From Yponomeuta sedellus (taxonomy: Eukaryota > Arthropoda > Insecta > Lepidoptera > Yponomeutidae), in NCBI GenBank assembly GCA_934045075.1, contig OW203726.1, forward strand, positions 15,811,988 through 15,875,987: DNA of 64,000 nucleotides. The letters run 5' to 3'. The position numbers were made by a program, and so were the translations under genes. The notes beneath the pieces are model-generated. The model saw nothing but the letters and a program-made list of their open reading frames with translations. It did no database searches and was not told where the DNA came from. Positions 47,734 to 60,384 of the stretch are shown piece by piece. How positions within the stretch are numbered: the stretch's first letter is position 1; every line of letters starts with the position of its first letter.

Positions 47734-48157
47734 TTTAAAAACCTATTTAGAGGCTAAAAATTTCACCCATGCCGAGATTCGAACCTGCAACCTCTGGCTA
47801 TCCGTGCCAGCGCTCTACCAATTGAGCCAATGGGCGACTCACCAACATCAGTGAAATTTCGAACCTCTTTACACTATTCTCTGTATTACGTACAGGCAGC
47901 GACATCTGACTTAAGCAAATTGCATCACTTACAGCCCCGACTACCTACTTTGCAGTTAGGTTTTACATCGGAACGATATCACTGTACCCAAATGATTATT
48001 CTATTTTTATTTTTAATGCACTAACCCGTGCTAAGGACAAATTTAAAAACCTATTTAGAAGCTAAAAATTTCACCCATGCCGGGATTCGAACCCGCAACC
48101 TCTGGCTATCCGTGCCAGCGCTCTACCAATTGAGCCAATGGGTGACTCACCGGCATC
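47734..48157 (-). mobile_element. Dimeric tRNA-Ile-like retroposon
   Basis: Two antisense units in head-to-tail order with exactly the 308-bp period seen at 2.2 kb (TTTAAAAACC at 47734 and 48042). tRNA-like heads at 47765-47835 and 48073-48143. AT-rich flanks are similar but no clean direct repeat was found. Confidence 0.8.
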
Positions 48158-48625
48158 AAAAAAATACAAAATATTGGTAAGAGTTAAAAATATAATTCCG
48201 CAATTAAATTCTTGCTAATTTATAAAAGCTCACGAAAACGACAATTTATTGTTCGGTTTACTTTTACGTATAAAATTAATTAAAGAAAACGGTTAAGATT
48301 GAGAGAGTTATGAAAAAACAAAGTAAAAAAATAAAAACAAACTATAGGTACGCGTCGGAAGTTACGCAGAAACATTCCAGCCAACATAAAGTGTCTTTCA
48401 AAAAAATCGCATTGATTGCTCTAGGGTTTTGTTCATAAATTTTATGTTTGTTATCACTATAACATTAAACACATCTGAACGAAAAGATGAAAACTTTTAC
48501 TCGAAAGCTATTGTGGGTTAGAATATTTCTGTGATCGGTCTAATTGAAAGTCGAAAACCTTCTCTCTTTTTAAGTTGGTTAAAAATATAATTTAAATTTT
48601 AAATTTTTAAATTTTAAATTTAAAA

Positions 48626-48676
48626 TTTTTAAATTTATTCCTTAGCACGGGTTAGTGCATTAAAAATAAAAATAGT
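48626..48676 (+). repeat. Isolated tail fragment of the tRNA-Ile-like retroposon
   Basis: CCTTAGCACGGGTTAGTGCA and the following A/T-rich segment match the distal tail of the 308-bp unit, in sense orientation. Confidence 0.75.
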
Positions 48677-48774
48677 GTTATTAAGTTTTGTTACGTTACT
48701 CTAGCAAAAAAGCTGCCAAATTTTACATTGAAAGCAAAATGCGTTTGCGCATTTTGCTTCCGATGTCTAAAGCA

Positions 48775-49097
48775 GTTATCAACCCTTGTATGTCCCCATT
48801 CCTGGGGCACGGGTCTCTTCCTGTATCGCAGGAAGGTTAGGCCATACTCCACCACCGGTTGGTGGAGGATTGTAAGACAGTGGCGGGCCTTACTGTCGGA
48901 AGTTATCAAGTCGCCGATAAGGCCGTTGACATGGCTTAACGACTGCCATTATATGACAGCCGGCACAAACCGCTTAACGTGCCTTGCGAAGCACGGAAGC
49001 GCTCGGAAAAATGCCTAGCGGCAGTCACGGGACCCATCCTGTACCTGACCGCGCCTGTTGTTGCTTAACCAAGTGATTGATTCCAATCACTCGGTTC
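48775..49097 (-). mobile_element. Long SINE, family B, 5'-truncated
   Basis: Antisense copy from GTTATCAACCCTTG to CAATCACTCGG; the A-box end of the head is missing. Confidence 0.7.
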
Positions 49098-50409
49098 AAA
49101 GCCGAATTCATTCATTTTACAATACTTTTTATCTTATCCTAATTTGTACCACATTTCACATTATTTAACTCTGTGGATAGATATATATTTGCACGTAATC
49201 GGTTTAAAAGCCGCGTTGTATCTCGAGCCTGGCCTGAGGCGGCCTGGCGTCTGCCCTCTTGTAAATATCCATTAGGGCGTAAGAAGGTCCCTCATTACAA
49301 TGATGCGTCAAAGACGCGCTAGATCTCAACCGTGAAATGTCGGATCCATAGTCACTGCCTCCGACCATTTCTGTTTTCATCCCACTGACATTTTGATTTT
49401 CCTTTCGGAGCTTGATTCAACGTTTACTCTTTTACTCGCTACATAAGCCACGAAACTATTGTGTAAACTATTGTCTTAGTGTGTCATGAATTCTTAACGT
49501 TTTAATTTTACGTGTTTTGATAACGTGATAAATATTACTCACGTAATGTAAAAAAAATATAGATAGATAGAATATTCTTCATTGTAATTATAATTATTTA
49601 GAGTATCTTAATGCCAATAGACGGAATATGTAAATTTTCATTTCCACAATTTAAAGTGGCCAAAGTACCCTCTATGTGGTAGACTATCAAAGACTGTTTT
49701 TATGACTTGATTACATATATATGGTTTTCAGATTTTTCTCTGTACTTGTAGTAAAATACGACATTACTTGCCAAATTTCATCTTTATGGGTCAACGTTAG
49801 CCTATAAGTTTTGATTCCCTTGAGTGTCAAAATATACATTTTTTTCTACATAGACTTGTTGACTAACAAGTTTGTTTATTCACAGTTATAGGGGACTGAA
49901 GATTAAGTACAAGTTTTTTAATTAACATAATACCGTCACGCATTCCCAAGTGGTTTGGCAGTCAGACGAACGGACGGGTAACAATGTGATCTTAAAAGGG
50001 TTCCGTTTATCCTTTTGAGTTACGGAACCACAAAAAGGGGCAACATTTTCAGGATAAGTAGCCGTTGTACTTCTATATATATGCTGATGATTTCTTAGCC
50101 CAATAAAGAATGTCTTCATATCTGTGCCAAAGCCGAGGCATGAAATAAATGGAATGTAATTTATCCCTAGTTATTTATCTTCATGAAACCTAGTACCTGA
50201 GGTGTTCTCAGCGGTCGGGAATCGCTAGGTCAAAGCGGGCTCGTTCTCTTTCTGAAAGAAAAGTCTGTAACCTAAAATGCGTATCCTGAGCATCTACATA
50301 TCTACTATTAGCAGAGCCCACGACTACGTTAGCGTGGTAAACGGATTAGCCTGTAGCCTATGTCCACTCTGAAGGTTTATTTTTAATACTGGTGAAAGTA
50401 TTATAGCGT
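49098..50409. other. No gene seen
   Basis: AT-rich. 49950-50040 looks like a fragment of repeat family I, and 50185-50285 a poor family H match. Confidence 0.4.
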
Positions 50410-50712
50410 AGCACTCGTGGCCTAGTGGAACCGAGTCTTTAAAATCAATCACTTGGGCCATGCCACATGCCGTGACTAACTAATGCCATTTTTTCCGAGC
50501 GCTTCCATGGCACGTTAAGCAGTTGGTGGCGGCTGTCATCTAATGGCAGTCATTAAGTCACGCAGAAGTCTTATGGGCGGCTTGATAACTTCTGACAGCA
50601 AGGCCCGCTACTGCAATCCTCCACCATCCCAGACTTGGCCTTCGTGGTGGAGTATAGCCTAACTTTCCTGCCCAATAGACCCTTGTTCCGGCTGTGGGGA
50701 GAACCAAGGGGT
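50410..50712 (+). mobile_element. Long SINE, family B, degenerate
   Basis: Begins GCACTCGTGGCCTAGTGG and keeps TTTTTTCCGAGCGCTTCC and CGTGGTGGAGTATAGCC, with several deletions. Confidence 0.65.
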
Positions 50713-51511
50713 TTATACTATACTGGTAAAACCTGTATGAGATGATGAAACCTGCCTTTTTCAGAGATTACCCCATATATACGAACTAGCAAACATATAA
50801 ACTTTTCCTCTTTATAATATTAGTGTAGATGTATTCAGTAGAAATATGAAAAAAATATTGTGTTAGTTCTTTCAGGTAATCGTGTTAGTTCCAATATTAT
50901 TTGCCCAAATACAGTTACGTTTGATCACAATATTTTTTGCGGCTTGGAAACAGGCAGCGGGCATCAGTCATTTCGATTCAACCAAAATCGATAGTGAGGG
51001 ACTCCAATGATACGAAAACACAGTTATATGCCCTCTCTATGTAAGTACCTAGTTGTTGGAATATGATTGATTGTGTTTTAGGTTCCCAGTGGTTGGGTCG
51101 ACGTACTTGGGGACGCCGCCTCGCTCTGTGTAGTCAGTATTTTCAGTCTATATGACTTATAAACAACTTTCAGTCTATATAAAGGTTACTTGAGCCATTT
51201 ATCATACTTCGATTAATATAACAATATAAGAACAATATAACAATGGTCTTTTAATAATTATTAAAATAAAAATCTGCTAATAGATGTTCAGTGATACGAT
51301 ATGCCAGTTCACTAATATAAAATGAGGACAGTATTTCTTAGTGACTTTCAATCCCCATATATAGTTGTAGATAGCTGCTGAAACGTTAAGAATTAAGGTA
51401 ATTATGTTTTATGTATTAAAAAAATGCGATCAAACCAGTCTAATATATACTTAAATTAAAATGTTGTTGACAGGCTTGGCCAGTTTGATTAGACTGATAG
51501 TCGAAGAAATA

Positions 51512-51693
51512 CTTTAAAAAACCTATTTAGAGGCTAACAATTCCACCCATGCCAGGATTCAAACCCGCGACCTCTGACTATCCGTGCCAGCGCTCTTTCC
51601 AACTGAGCTAATGGGTGACTCACCATTCTTTACACTATTCTCTGTATTACGTACAGTATTAGCACGGGTTAGTGCATTAAACATAAAAATAGT
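51512..51693 (-). mobile_element. tRNA-Ile-like retroposon with inverted tail at its 5' end
   Basis: Flanked by perfect 15-bp direct repeats ATAGTCGAAGAAATA (51497-51511 and 51694-51708). In sense order it has an inverted distal tail, the GTACGTAATACAG leader, a tRNA-like head (51545-51616) and a tail ending AATAGGTTTTTT. The head reads ATTAGCTCAGTTGG, closer to true tRNA-Ile than the other copies. Confidence 0.85.
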
Positions 51694-51708
51694 ATAGTCG
51701 AAGAAATA

Positions 51709-52984
51709 ATCATAGATTTTATTGTATGTATCACATGTGTGTGTACATACATGTAGGTCTTATTAGAACGAAAGTGTTCAGTGACCGCAACCTTTTATAA
51801 TTAACTGTCTATTAAATTCACTGGATTGTTTATATAGACCTTTAAACCACTACATACCCACGGCGTTAAGAGGCCAGCCGTGATTTCCACAACAAACGGG
51901 GGGCGAAGCGCTTACCTGCGAAATTTCCCTTTAAGATTGGTAACAGAACGCCAACTCACTGGGGTCGGTACAAGCTCAAATTACGCGTAAAGCTGAACAC
52001 AAAGGCTATGCGTATTCAAATTCCATTAATATCCCGGTCGGGGGATGGGTGGGGTAAAATGAACCGGCGCGGACAAAAACAATGCCGCCGGCAAATAACC
52101 GGCTCAGCATTGTTCCGGCAATTAGAAAGCTTTCCCATGTACCGGCCGTGTGTAAAAACATTGTTACATCAGCACACATTACCGCGTATAGCTCGTTACA
52201 GATGATGTTTATTACAGTTATTAGGACTAAGCCCTGGCATCGATATTAATGTTTTCGGTGGGAGGCCAGTTTTAGTTAATAATACGGTTTACGTAGGAAG
52301 GTATTTACGGGGATATTTGATTTTTGTACTGGATCGATCAGAGGCTGGCGGTGCGTCGCCTTTCCCCCGGTCGATGAAAAGCCGCGGAAAATCCGGCTCT
52401 GGGTGGATATCGGTGAATTAAAATCGACTGACCGATCGCGATTTTGACAAATGACATCGTTGGTGGAGTTGAATGCGAGTTAATCCCTATTCATTATTGT
52501 TGACCGACGATGTCCATTTCGCCTCATCATCCCCAGATAAAAGGCTCGCGGTCCCTCCCTTCAAAATGGAAAAATTATTCTCGCTATTTTTGGGTGAATC
52601 TTGCTTTTTTCAGCCAGTTCCTCGTAATGGGAAAACTCTTAGTGTTAGTACAGAAATCCACCTCGTATGATCCGAAACTATATCAAATACTAGCTGGTGC
52701 CGGCGACTTGGTCTACGCAGGATTAATATTTCGAGTAGTTTATATTAGCGTGGCGTAGAAAATAACTAACACTATGACATTAAAATTATGAAATTTTTTT
52801 GGGTGGCATTTGAAAAATATTATAACAGCCTGACAATAAATAAAGTGTTCTCTATCTATTTAAATGTTACAATCGCACCATAATAGCTCGCAGATGGTAT
52901 ATTTTTTCCTATTTACTGGACTCTTATCGTCATATTTTGAACAATTTACACAATATCTTTATAAATTGTAGCCTATGTGTTATA
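51709..52984. other. Unique block, no supported gene
   Basis: 51860-52470 is repeat-free and GC-moderate; no convincing ORF or RNA gene. Confidence 0.35.
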
Positions 52985-53098
52985 CTGATATATAAGCTAT
53001 ATTATTATAAAGTTTCATTAAATCCATACAGTAGTTTTTTATGTGAAATAGTAACAAACATTCATACATACTTACAAACTTTCGCGTTTATAATATTA
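52985..53098 (+). repeat. RTE-like LINE 3' end
   Basis: Ends CTTTCGCGTTTATAATATTA after a segment with ATAGTAACAAACATTCATAC. Confidence 0.5.
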
Positions 53099-53867
53099 TG
53101 TATTATATAGAAGGGATTATGTAACACTGAAACTGTGAAATTATTAAAAAACTAAAATCAAAATTATAGTATTACCAAGTTGGCCCGTTTGAAGCTTACC
53201 TGCGAACAACATAAGACAAGGTTAATTACAGGCAGAAAATATAATCTAAAAACTTGTATATTTTAACTGCTCGTTGACAAAAAGCGTCAGTTGCATCAAA
53301 TATGAACAAGTAGGGCGGCCGCGGCTGCGTCGCGTTATCCGGCTAGTTTATTGTGTTTACCGCGGTATTGTGGCAGCTCTGTGGAGTTGCAATAAAAGCA
53401 AGCGGCGTTGTTTGCTCAGCCTACTATTGTGACGGAGGTTATTAGGGCAGCACCTCCGAGGATCCCCGACCGCTCGCGGGTTAAGATCAGCTAAGCCGCC
53501 CCTTTCACCATCCATCAGCACGCGACGGAACCTCTTATATTGTTATATTAATAAGCAAACTGAGAATCTGATTAAAATTTTCTAAACTGAATACCCTGTT
53601 TTGGCAACAATGATTAATTTCAACGGTTCGTTAACTTTTGACAAGTCCCGACCGGTGTCTAATGAGAGGCAGGATTTAACGTACGCACTGAATCGTAATC
53701 TACATCTCGGGTTTGTATTCGACGATATGTGGAAACGGTTTCATCGTTATACGATAATTAAACGTTTTCATTTCATTTATTCAATCCATTAATGAACAAT
53801 AACGTAAAGATACATAACAGTTACTTAACTATTTGAACATGAACCCTGTAATGGTTGGAAACTTGGA

Positions 53868-53960
53868 AAGGTTGTCTGGCAAAGATGAATTTTGGTCATA
53901 CGGCTATGTTATTGTATATATCTATTATGTAATTCCTAGTGTACATGCAATAAAAAAGGT
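53868..53960 (+). repeat. Retroposon 3' end, family G, diverged
   Basis: AAAGGTTGTCTGGCAAAGAT and ACATGCAATAAAAAAGG. Confidence 0.55.
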
Positions 53961-54280
53961 AAAGCAGACACGCAGGTTTCCCCATAATGTTTTCTTTCAC
54001 AGTTAGCGAGTGGTAATGGTATTACTATTTCCCACATATTTTTACTCATGGAAAACGTTATAAGATAAATTAAAAGGCCCCATGCCCATAAGATTAGCAA
54101 CTTAAAAATATTTTATTACGAAACACATACGAGGCCAGTATATTTGTTATAGGCTCAGCACCAAAAAAGGTCTGTTTTTCGGAGATGTTCACATACCAAA
54201 GCGCTTGAAATTGCTAATTCGCGGTGGGCACTGGTTGCGATTAAGACCATACTGGGCCGGTTACTGAATTGAGAATTTTA

Positions 54281-54439
54281 AAAACCTATTTATAGGCTAA
54301 AAATTCCACCTATGCCGGGACTCGAATCCGCGACCTCTGGCTAACCGTGCCAGCGCTCTTCCGATTGAGCTAATGGGCGACTACCGGGATCAGTGAAATT
54401 TCGAACCTCTTTACAATACTCTCTGTATTACGTACGAAG
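54281..54439 (-). mobile_element. Monomeric tRNA-Ile-like retroposon
   Basis: Flanked by 11-bp direct repeats TGAGAATTTTA (54270-54280 and 54440-54450). In sense order: GTACGTAATACAG leader of about 60 nt, tRNA-like head (54308-54378), tail ending at AATAGGTTTT. This is the plain, unrearranged form of the family. Confidence 0.85.
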
Positions 54440-54469
54440 TGAGAATTTTACTTCTGTAACTTTCTGTCA

Positions 54470-54858
54470 GAAGCGCTCGTGGCCTAGGCAAACTGAGTAA
54501 TTGGAATCAACACTTGGTTAAGCAACAACAGGCGGTTGTCATCCGTCACCCATCTTGTAACATCAGGTACAAGATGGGTGTGCGTCCCGTGACTACCGCT
54601 AGTGGCATTTTTCCGAGCGCTTCCGTGCTTCGCAAGGCATGTTAAGCCGTTGGTGCCGGCTGTTATATAATGGCAGTCGTTAAGCCATGTCAGAGGCCTT
54701 ATGGGCGGCTTGATAACTTCTGACAGTAAGGCCCGCCACTGTTTTACAATCCTCCACCAACCCGAACTTGGCCACTGTAGTGGAGTATGGCCTAACCTTC
54801 CTGCGATGCAGGAATAGACCCGTGCCCCAGCAGTGGGGACATACAAGGGTTGATAACG
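54470..54858 (+). mobile_element. Long SINE, family B, with internal palindrome
   Basis: 389 bp between perfect 12-bp direct repeats AACTTTCTGTCA (54458-54469 and 54859-54870). Compared with the 25.6-kb copy it has an extra local inverted duplication (54547-54559 against 54568-54580). Confidence 0.8.
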
Positions 54859-55111
54859 AACTTTCTGTCACGCTCTTTGCTGAGAAATTCAAAGTGACAG
54901 CACTACAGTTTAGTATTTATTTAGGAAAGTTCTCAGTTAAGAAACTGGCCCACTCTCTTTCTGAAGGAAGGCGGTGCCTACAGGCGCACAGTGGGATTTA
55001 TTTAGGTTGCAAACTCTTATAGACTTGTTTTATTCCTTTCAATGAACGGATGGATATTTTCATAGGACGGCATACAGCAACGAAATTAGAGTTCAATACT
55101 GCGGGTCAGTG

Positions 55112-55229
55112 TCTGAATTGGGAATTTAGCTAGGTAAATAGTTAACTGTAGTGCTGTCTCTTCGAATTTCCCAGAAAAGAGCGTGACAGAATGCTGCTTA
55201 AGTATTTACTTAGAAATTCTCAATTCAGA
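55112..55229. mobile_element. MITE with terminal inverted repeats
   Basis: About 118 bp. The left end TCTGAATTGGGAATTTAGC and right end AGAAATTCTCAATTCAGA are imperfect inverted repeats extending about 30 bp. The core (CTGTCTCTTCGAATTTCCCA) recurs at 30362-30448. Confidence 0.6.
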
Positions 55230-55597
55230 AATGGGCCCTCATACTACCTACGGCCCCTGTATACAAAATTAAAGGTTTCAACGCAATCAAAACTTGTAAC
55301 ACATTTTTTTGCTATCAACCAGTGAAGTTAAATCCCAGGGTCGGACTGGGTCTAAGAGACCCGAGTGGCATTTTGGCTATAGGGTTCCGCCGCACGCGCA
55401 CCATCAGGCCAATCGAGAAAGAAATTATTTATAGAAGGGTTTCTTGTGGCCCGGTCGAAGACCAGGTTGATAATTTCCTTCAATGCTCCGAAATGGCAAA
55501 AATGTGTGGGAGGGGGGGGGGTTGTACAGGCAGGGATTTTGGCAATTTATTAGGGAAAATAAATTATGTAATGCGATTTATTAATTATGGGAGTTAA

Positions 55598-55702
55598 CTA
55601 ACTCCATACCAAATTTTATTAAAATCGCTCTAGCGGTTTAGACGTATAGAAGTAACAAACATACACACTCAAAAACTTTTGTCTTTATAATATTAGTGTG
55701 AT
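55598..55702 (+). repeat. RTE-like LINE 3' end
   Basis: ACCAAATTTTATTAAAATCG, AGCGGTTTAGACG and a TTTATAATATTAGTGTGA end, shared with 60283-60384. Confidence 0.6.
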
Positions 55703-58550
55703 ATTATTGCTCGTACGTGTGCATCGCAAATTCATACCGACTCCACGAATTTTCGTCCGAGCTGTCCGTACCATCATTCTAGTAATAAGCTTATACTACC
55801 AAAACCAACCAATTTTCAGATAAACCTTGTCGGTTTCAGCGCGTGCGAGGTATATAATATTCAGGTTCCTCCCATCACGTATTTATAATATTATGGTATA
55901 TTTTTATAATATAAAAAACTGTTCGCAAATGCATGAATGTATGTCAAAAGCTAAATGAAATTAATGTATGTCTGCGACTAAGAAGCTGAAGTTATGCTGC
56001 AGCAATACACATTTACTTTTTGGTAGGAAAATAAATATGACATACAAATGACTATCATACATACAAAGTCTTTTTCGCTGGAGTTTTAATGGAGCCTAGT
56101 AGATGTGCCTTTGGGCGTAAGCTCAGGGCATATTTGCTGGAGCAGCAGAGACTTCCCTATCCTATCCAAACTTGTCGCCGCCTTTACTAAACTTGACTAA
56201 TAAATTGACTATGTGATCGCATCAGGGACGGCTGTCTTAATTTCACTTTGTTCGTTTTTTTTTGTTATTATTTTATTGTTTATGCATATTTGTTACGCAT
56301 ATGGTATTTGTTTTTATTGGATAAATTATAATATACATAAGTATTATCGATAGTATTTAAATTACGACATACCGACCCGCGCACTGGGACACTCGTGAGA
56401 TATTCTCAGGTACTGACTGAAAACCAGCGCTGAGGGCTCACACCCTCAGCAAAATGCTGAGTCAGCTGCCTTTTGCAGCAACGGAAACACACCGCGACAA
56501 AACTGCTTAAATTGTCTGTATTAACTTACCCTTTGATTGCTCTCCGATAAGTTTGTTTCGTATTTGTTAGATGTTTTGTGTGTGTGACTGTTGTAGCAAT
56601 AAATGTTTCTCTTTCTTTCTCTAATAAAGGTAAATCAGATGTGCCATATTGAGCATCCTTTGAAGCTCAAATATAATAACGAGAGTAGAATCAATTAATC
56701 TCACGAGCCATTTATTACGGTGATATTGTATCGTTAACAATTGTGTTGTACTGTAATTCATTACATAAAATGAATCAATAGCTTTGTCGCAAGACGCTAC
56801 TCTGTAGCTACACTTTTCGTTGACGGCAGCGGGCGTCATAAAATCTCAAAGCACCGGAATATGAGCATAAAGCGCTCGTCTTTTCGCGCAAAAAGCTCAA
56901 CTCATTTATCAAATCACTGTTGTCTACATTACAGAGTCGGGCCGTATTGTGAATAGGCTAAAAAGCTCCTCGACACAAAACGTCGCGTCGCGATGTCCCG
57001 ACCTCCAATAATAAACCAGTGAAACTAAGCCCTTTGCTTAAACAACATTAGCGGGTTTTTTCGCGTCCCCCCTTTGTCGAAACCCCTGACGGGCAGCGGC
57101 CCCGATCGCAGAATTGAAAATTCGCTAACGAGTTAAATAACACAAATAAAATTAATGAAAGCAAAAAGCGTTGCGATTTTCGTAACAAAAACATTAGTCT
57201 AGCGACTGCGAATAATTAGAATTATTAAATTGAGAAAGTAAGTTTACACTCCCCATTTAATTGGATCGGGCAATTTTATGGATTCGTCAAGCATTTGTTG
57301 ACGTCGCTGATGGAAGGGGTGAATTTTGTGTACCTACCAAAATTTAAGCCAAGTTTGCGAAAATAATATTGTAGCTACTTACAATATTCATCTCGAATAA
57401 CATCTGTTGGATTATTCTTTCAGCAAATTGATTAAAAGCCCGTCGTAATATTTTCAGCATAGTGAATTGTTTAAATGGAGAAGCTAAGTCGTTCTCCCTT
57501 CTCGTTGAATTTGCACGCACATCGTTTGTGAACAGGGAGAATAGGCATTTACAACAAGCAAAACGCGCTGGTATTGGAAATAAATTAAATTTTCACCGCA
57601 TGTAAGTAAGCGGATTGGCAGAGCACGGCAGCGTGTGCGGCGCGTTCGACGGGAGAGCTTTCATTTGTTTACGAGTACCTTACCTCCTTTAAGTGCTGTA
57701 ACATGCTAAGAACCCGTCTGAATAACTGTGAGCGTTGCAGCGGGAAAGGCTCACTTAAAAATTACTAAAGCGCTAGTACGCTCACGGATGACGAACACGT
57801 ACGTTTCTTAGAGTGCAAGGCCCGCCCGGCGCACCGCACCGCGGATTTTCTCCAGGAAATCGCTAAAGCCAATTATGTCTTAGTGCTCGCGCCATTACCT
57901 GCTCAAACACATGAACACTCGCGCGCGGGGACGCGATTACGAGATAAGTGAAATTTATTTTATCGGTCTCGTTGCAAGAGTGGAGGGAGAGTGCTATACT
58001 GTTGAAAGGAGCATCCGTTTGCAGCGCGTGAATTGCGTAGTTCGCTGCGCCCTTACTGCTAAGGAAATATCTGAAGAAACTCCGTAGTTTCTTCTTATGT
58101 CCTTATGATCGGATTCTAAATTCAAATGTTTATTTATTATAAACAAAATTTTCGGCCTTACTAATAAAGGTTATGAGCTGTGTATACAGCCGTTACGCGA
58201 GGTCTGACAAACTGGTTATTTGTACGCCAAATACGATTAAACCAGTTTAAATTGATATACGTCAAATAGTTATTCAGAGTGTATAACTAATTATTAGGAA
58301 GGCCGATAATGTTTTCTTATTGCATGTCAAAGTTGTTAGTTTATTAACAACTTAGTTAGTTATTAACATATGGAGAAGAAGCTAACAAAGAAATTTCGAA
58401 AAAAATATTTTCAAAAAAAGTTTTCACTTAATTTACAGAGTTTCCGAAATCTTCAATTACATACCAGACTAATACTGTACTTGTATTAAATACCAGATAC
58501 TATCAATCAAACACAAAAATAATACATACAATTTTTTTATAGAAGTATAA
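55703..58550. other. Unique DNA, no supported gene
   Basis: 56840-58060 is a repeat-free, GC-moderate block (possible conserved non-coding DNA). Confidence 0.35.
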
Positions 58551-58755
58551 TGAATACCTCAGACACTCAGGTTTCCTCAAGATTTATTCCTTCACCGTTA
58601 GCGAGTGGTATTCAAACTGTTCAAGTACCTACTTCAACGCTTGAAATTGCCAATCTGCAGTAGGCACTTGTGGTAATTAAGGTCTTTGTATAATACTCTT
58701 TGTATGAGAAAAGGCCCGAGCTCTGCAGTGGGACATTTATAAGCTACATAAAAAA
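58551..58755 (+). repeat. Interspersed repeat, family H, long copy
   Basis: Most complete copy: CAGGTTTCCTCAAG, GTTAGCGAGTGG, GCTTGAAATTGCCAATC, GAAAAGGCCCGAGCTCTGCA and a GCTACATAAAAA end. Confidence 0.7.
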
Positions 58756-60282
58756 GCGTAAAGAAGTCAACAAGAAAAAAGCAAGCCATTTGTTTGCATA
58801 ATGTTGGAGAACAGTTAATCCTTTGTTACTAACCATTATCGCATACTAGAACAAAAACATACTTAAGGCGTGTTCGCGGCGAAGTTTGCACGTCGGGAAC
58901 TCATATAAAAGCCTTTCCGCAGAGCCTCGCCTATCAGTGGTATTATTCAAATTAATTTAGCGCGGTGAGGTAAAAAGTGCGCGCGTCGAAGTGCCTCCCC
59001 ATATTCATAGAGCTACCCTAAATTAGCATCACAATGAAGTGTCGGCGCCGCGGGGCGGCTTGCGCCCTGCAACCGCGCGCTCCTACATTACACTAATGAA
59101 TTAAGTATAAAACTTGCCACCGTAAATTTGTTGGCTATTAGAATTTTTAAGCCCTTTAACAACTTTCAGACCAAGCCTTGTTTACGCAAGGTTTCCGCGG
59201 CAGATCGTGTTTACAGTTGGGCGGGCGTAAAGTATCTTGTCCGCAGGTTTTATCGGCGCGCGTATATGTTAAGTGTCCGATGTTCCGCGGCACCTGAACG
59301 GCGCTATATTGTTTTTGGACCACCCTTTTACGCCTTCCCGCCTATAAATAAATCAAAATATTCACGAAGGGCTGGGAGTTTAAGGCGGCTTAGCGGAATC
59401 GTAAAATTCAACAGCTCGCTCCGCCCCGGGGTTTATCTTTCGGTAACGCTTCCCGTGTTTTTGCTTGAATCGTAAAAGAGTACCGCAGTATATGAATAGA
59501 AAGCAGTTCTCCTTTTACACGAAACATGTGGAATGGAGCACTTTACAAACTTAAGAGCTGAAAGCAGATTATCTGTGCGCATAAAATAAGAGAGTGTCAT
59601 GCATGAAAGTGTGACCGACACGATATTTAACGTCATAAAAGAGTAGTCTTCAGAAGCCTAACCGTAATAAAAATTTGAAATGATCATTGCAAATACTATC
59701 TCTGATACAAAATAAGATTTATTATCACTCTTTTCGTAGCCTGGAGATTCGTAGCGATCGTTGCTACACTGGAGCTACGGTAACTGCTACGATGCTACAC
59801 GTAGCATACAAACTAAAAGACTCACTACATTACAACAGGCCAGCGATGTGCAGGCACAACTATACAAACTAAAATAAACCTTAAATACCTTCGTGCTTAG
59901 TGACTGCGGTCAACGGCCACGTGAAAGGGCTTTCGCACTTGTATTGTCCTATGTAAGATCAGATATATTAAAGGATTATTTTAGTTTGAAAATACCTGCA
60001 CCTGCACGCCACTAACCCGTGTCAAAGTGATTAGATTAAGTAACTATAACAGTAAAGTAAAGACTGATCTAAGACGATTCCTTATTTAACGACATCAAGA
60101 CAATAAAGTAGAGTGCCGAATTGTGTAAATTTTAAAAGTTAAACTTTAATACCGTAACAAATTACTATTGTTATTAAACTAGCTGTGCTCTGCGGTGTTA
60201 CGCGCGGTTTACCGATTTCTCATGAGAATAAGATATTTTCTCGCAGTCAAACGAAGCATATGTGTTAATCCAGGTGTCAGCT

Positions 60283-60384
60283 AACGCCATACCAAATTTT
60301 ATTAAAATCGCTCCAGCCCTTTAGACGTGAAGAAGTATCAAACATAGACACTCAGAAACATTCGCCTTTATAATATTAGTGTGA
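60283..60384 (+). repeat. RTE-like LINE 3' end
   Basis: Same terminus as 55598-55702, about 85-90 percent alike by eye. Confidence 0.6.

Noticed and set aside
47700..48200. Direct repeats flanking the 47.7-kb dimer
   Set aside because: The A-rich flanks are only loosely similar and could match by chance.
59128..59475. 115-codon frame
   Set aside because: No ATG at its start and no family likeness; better read as conserved non-coding or chance.
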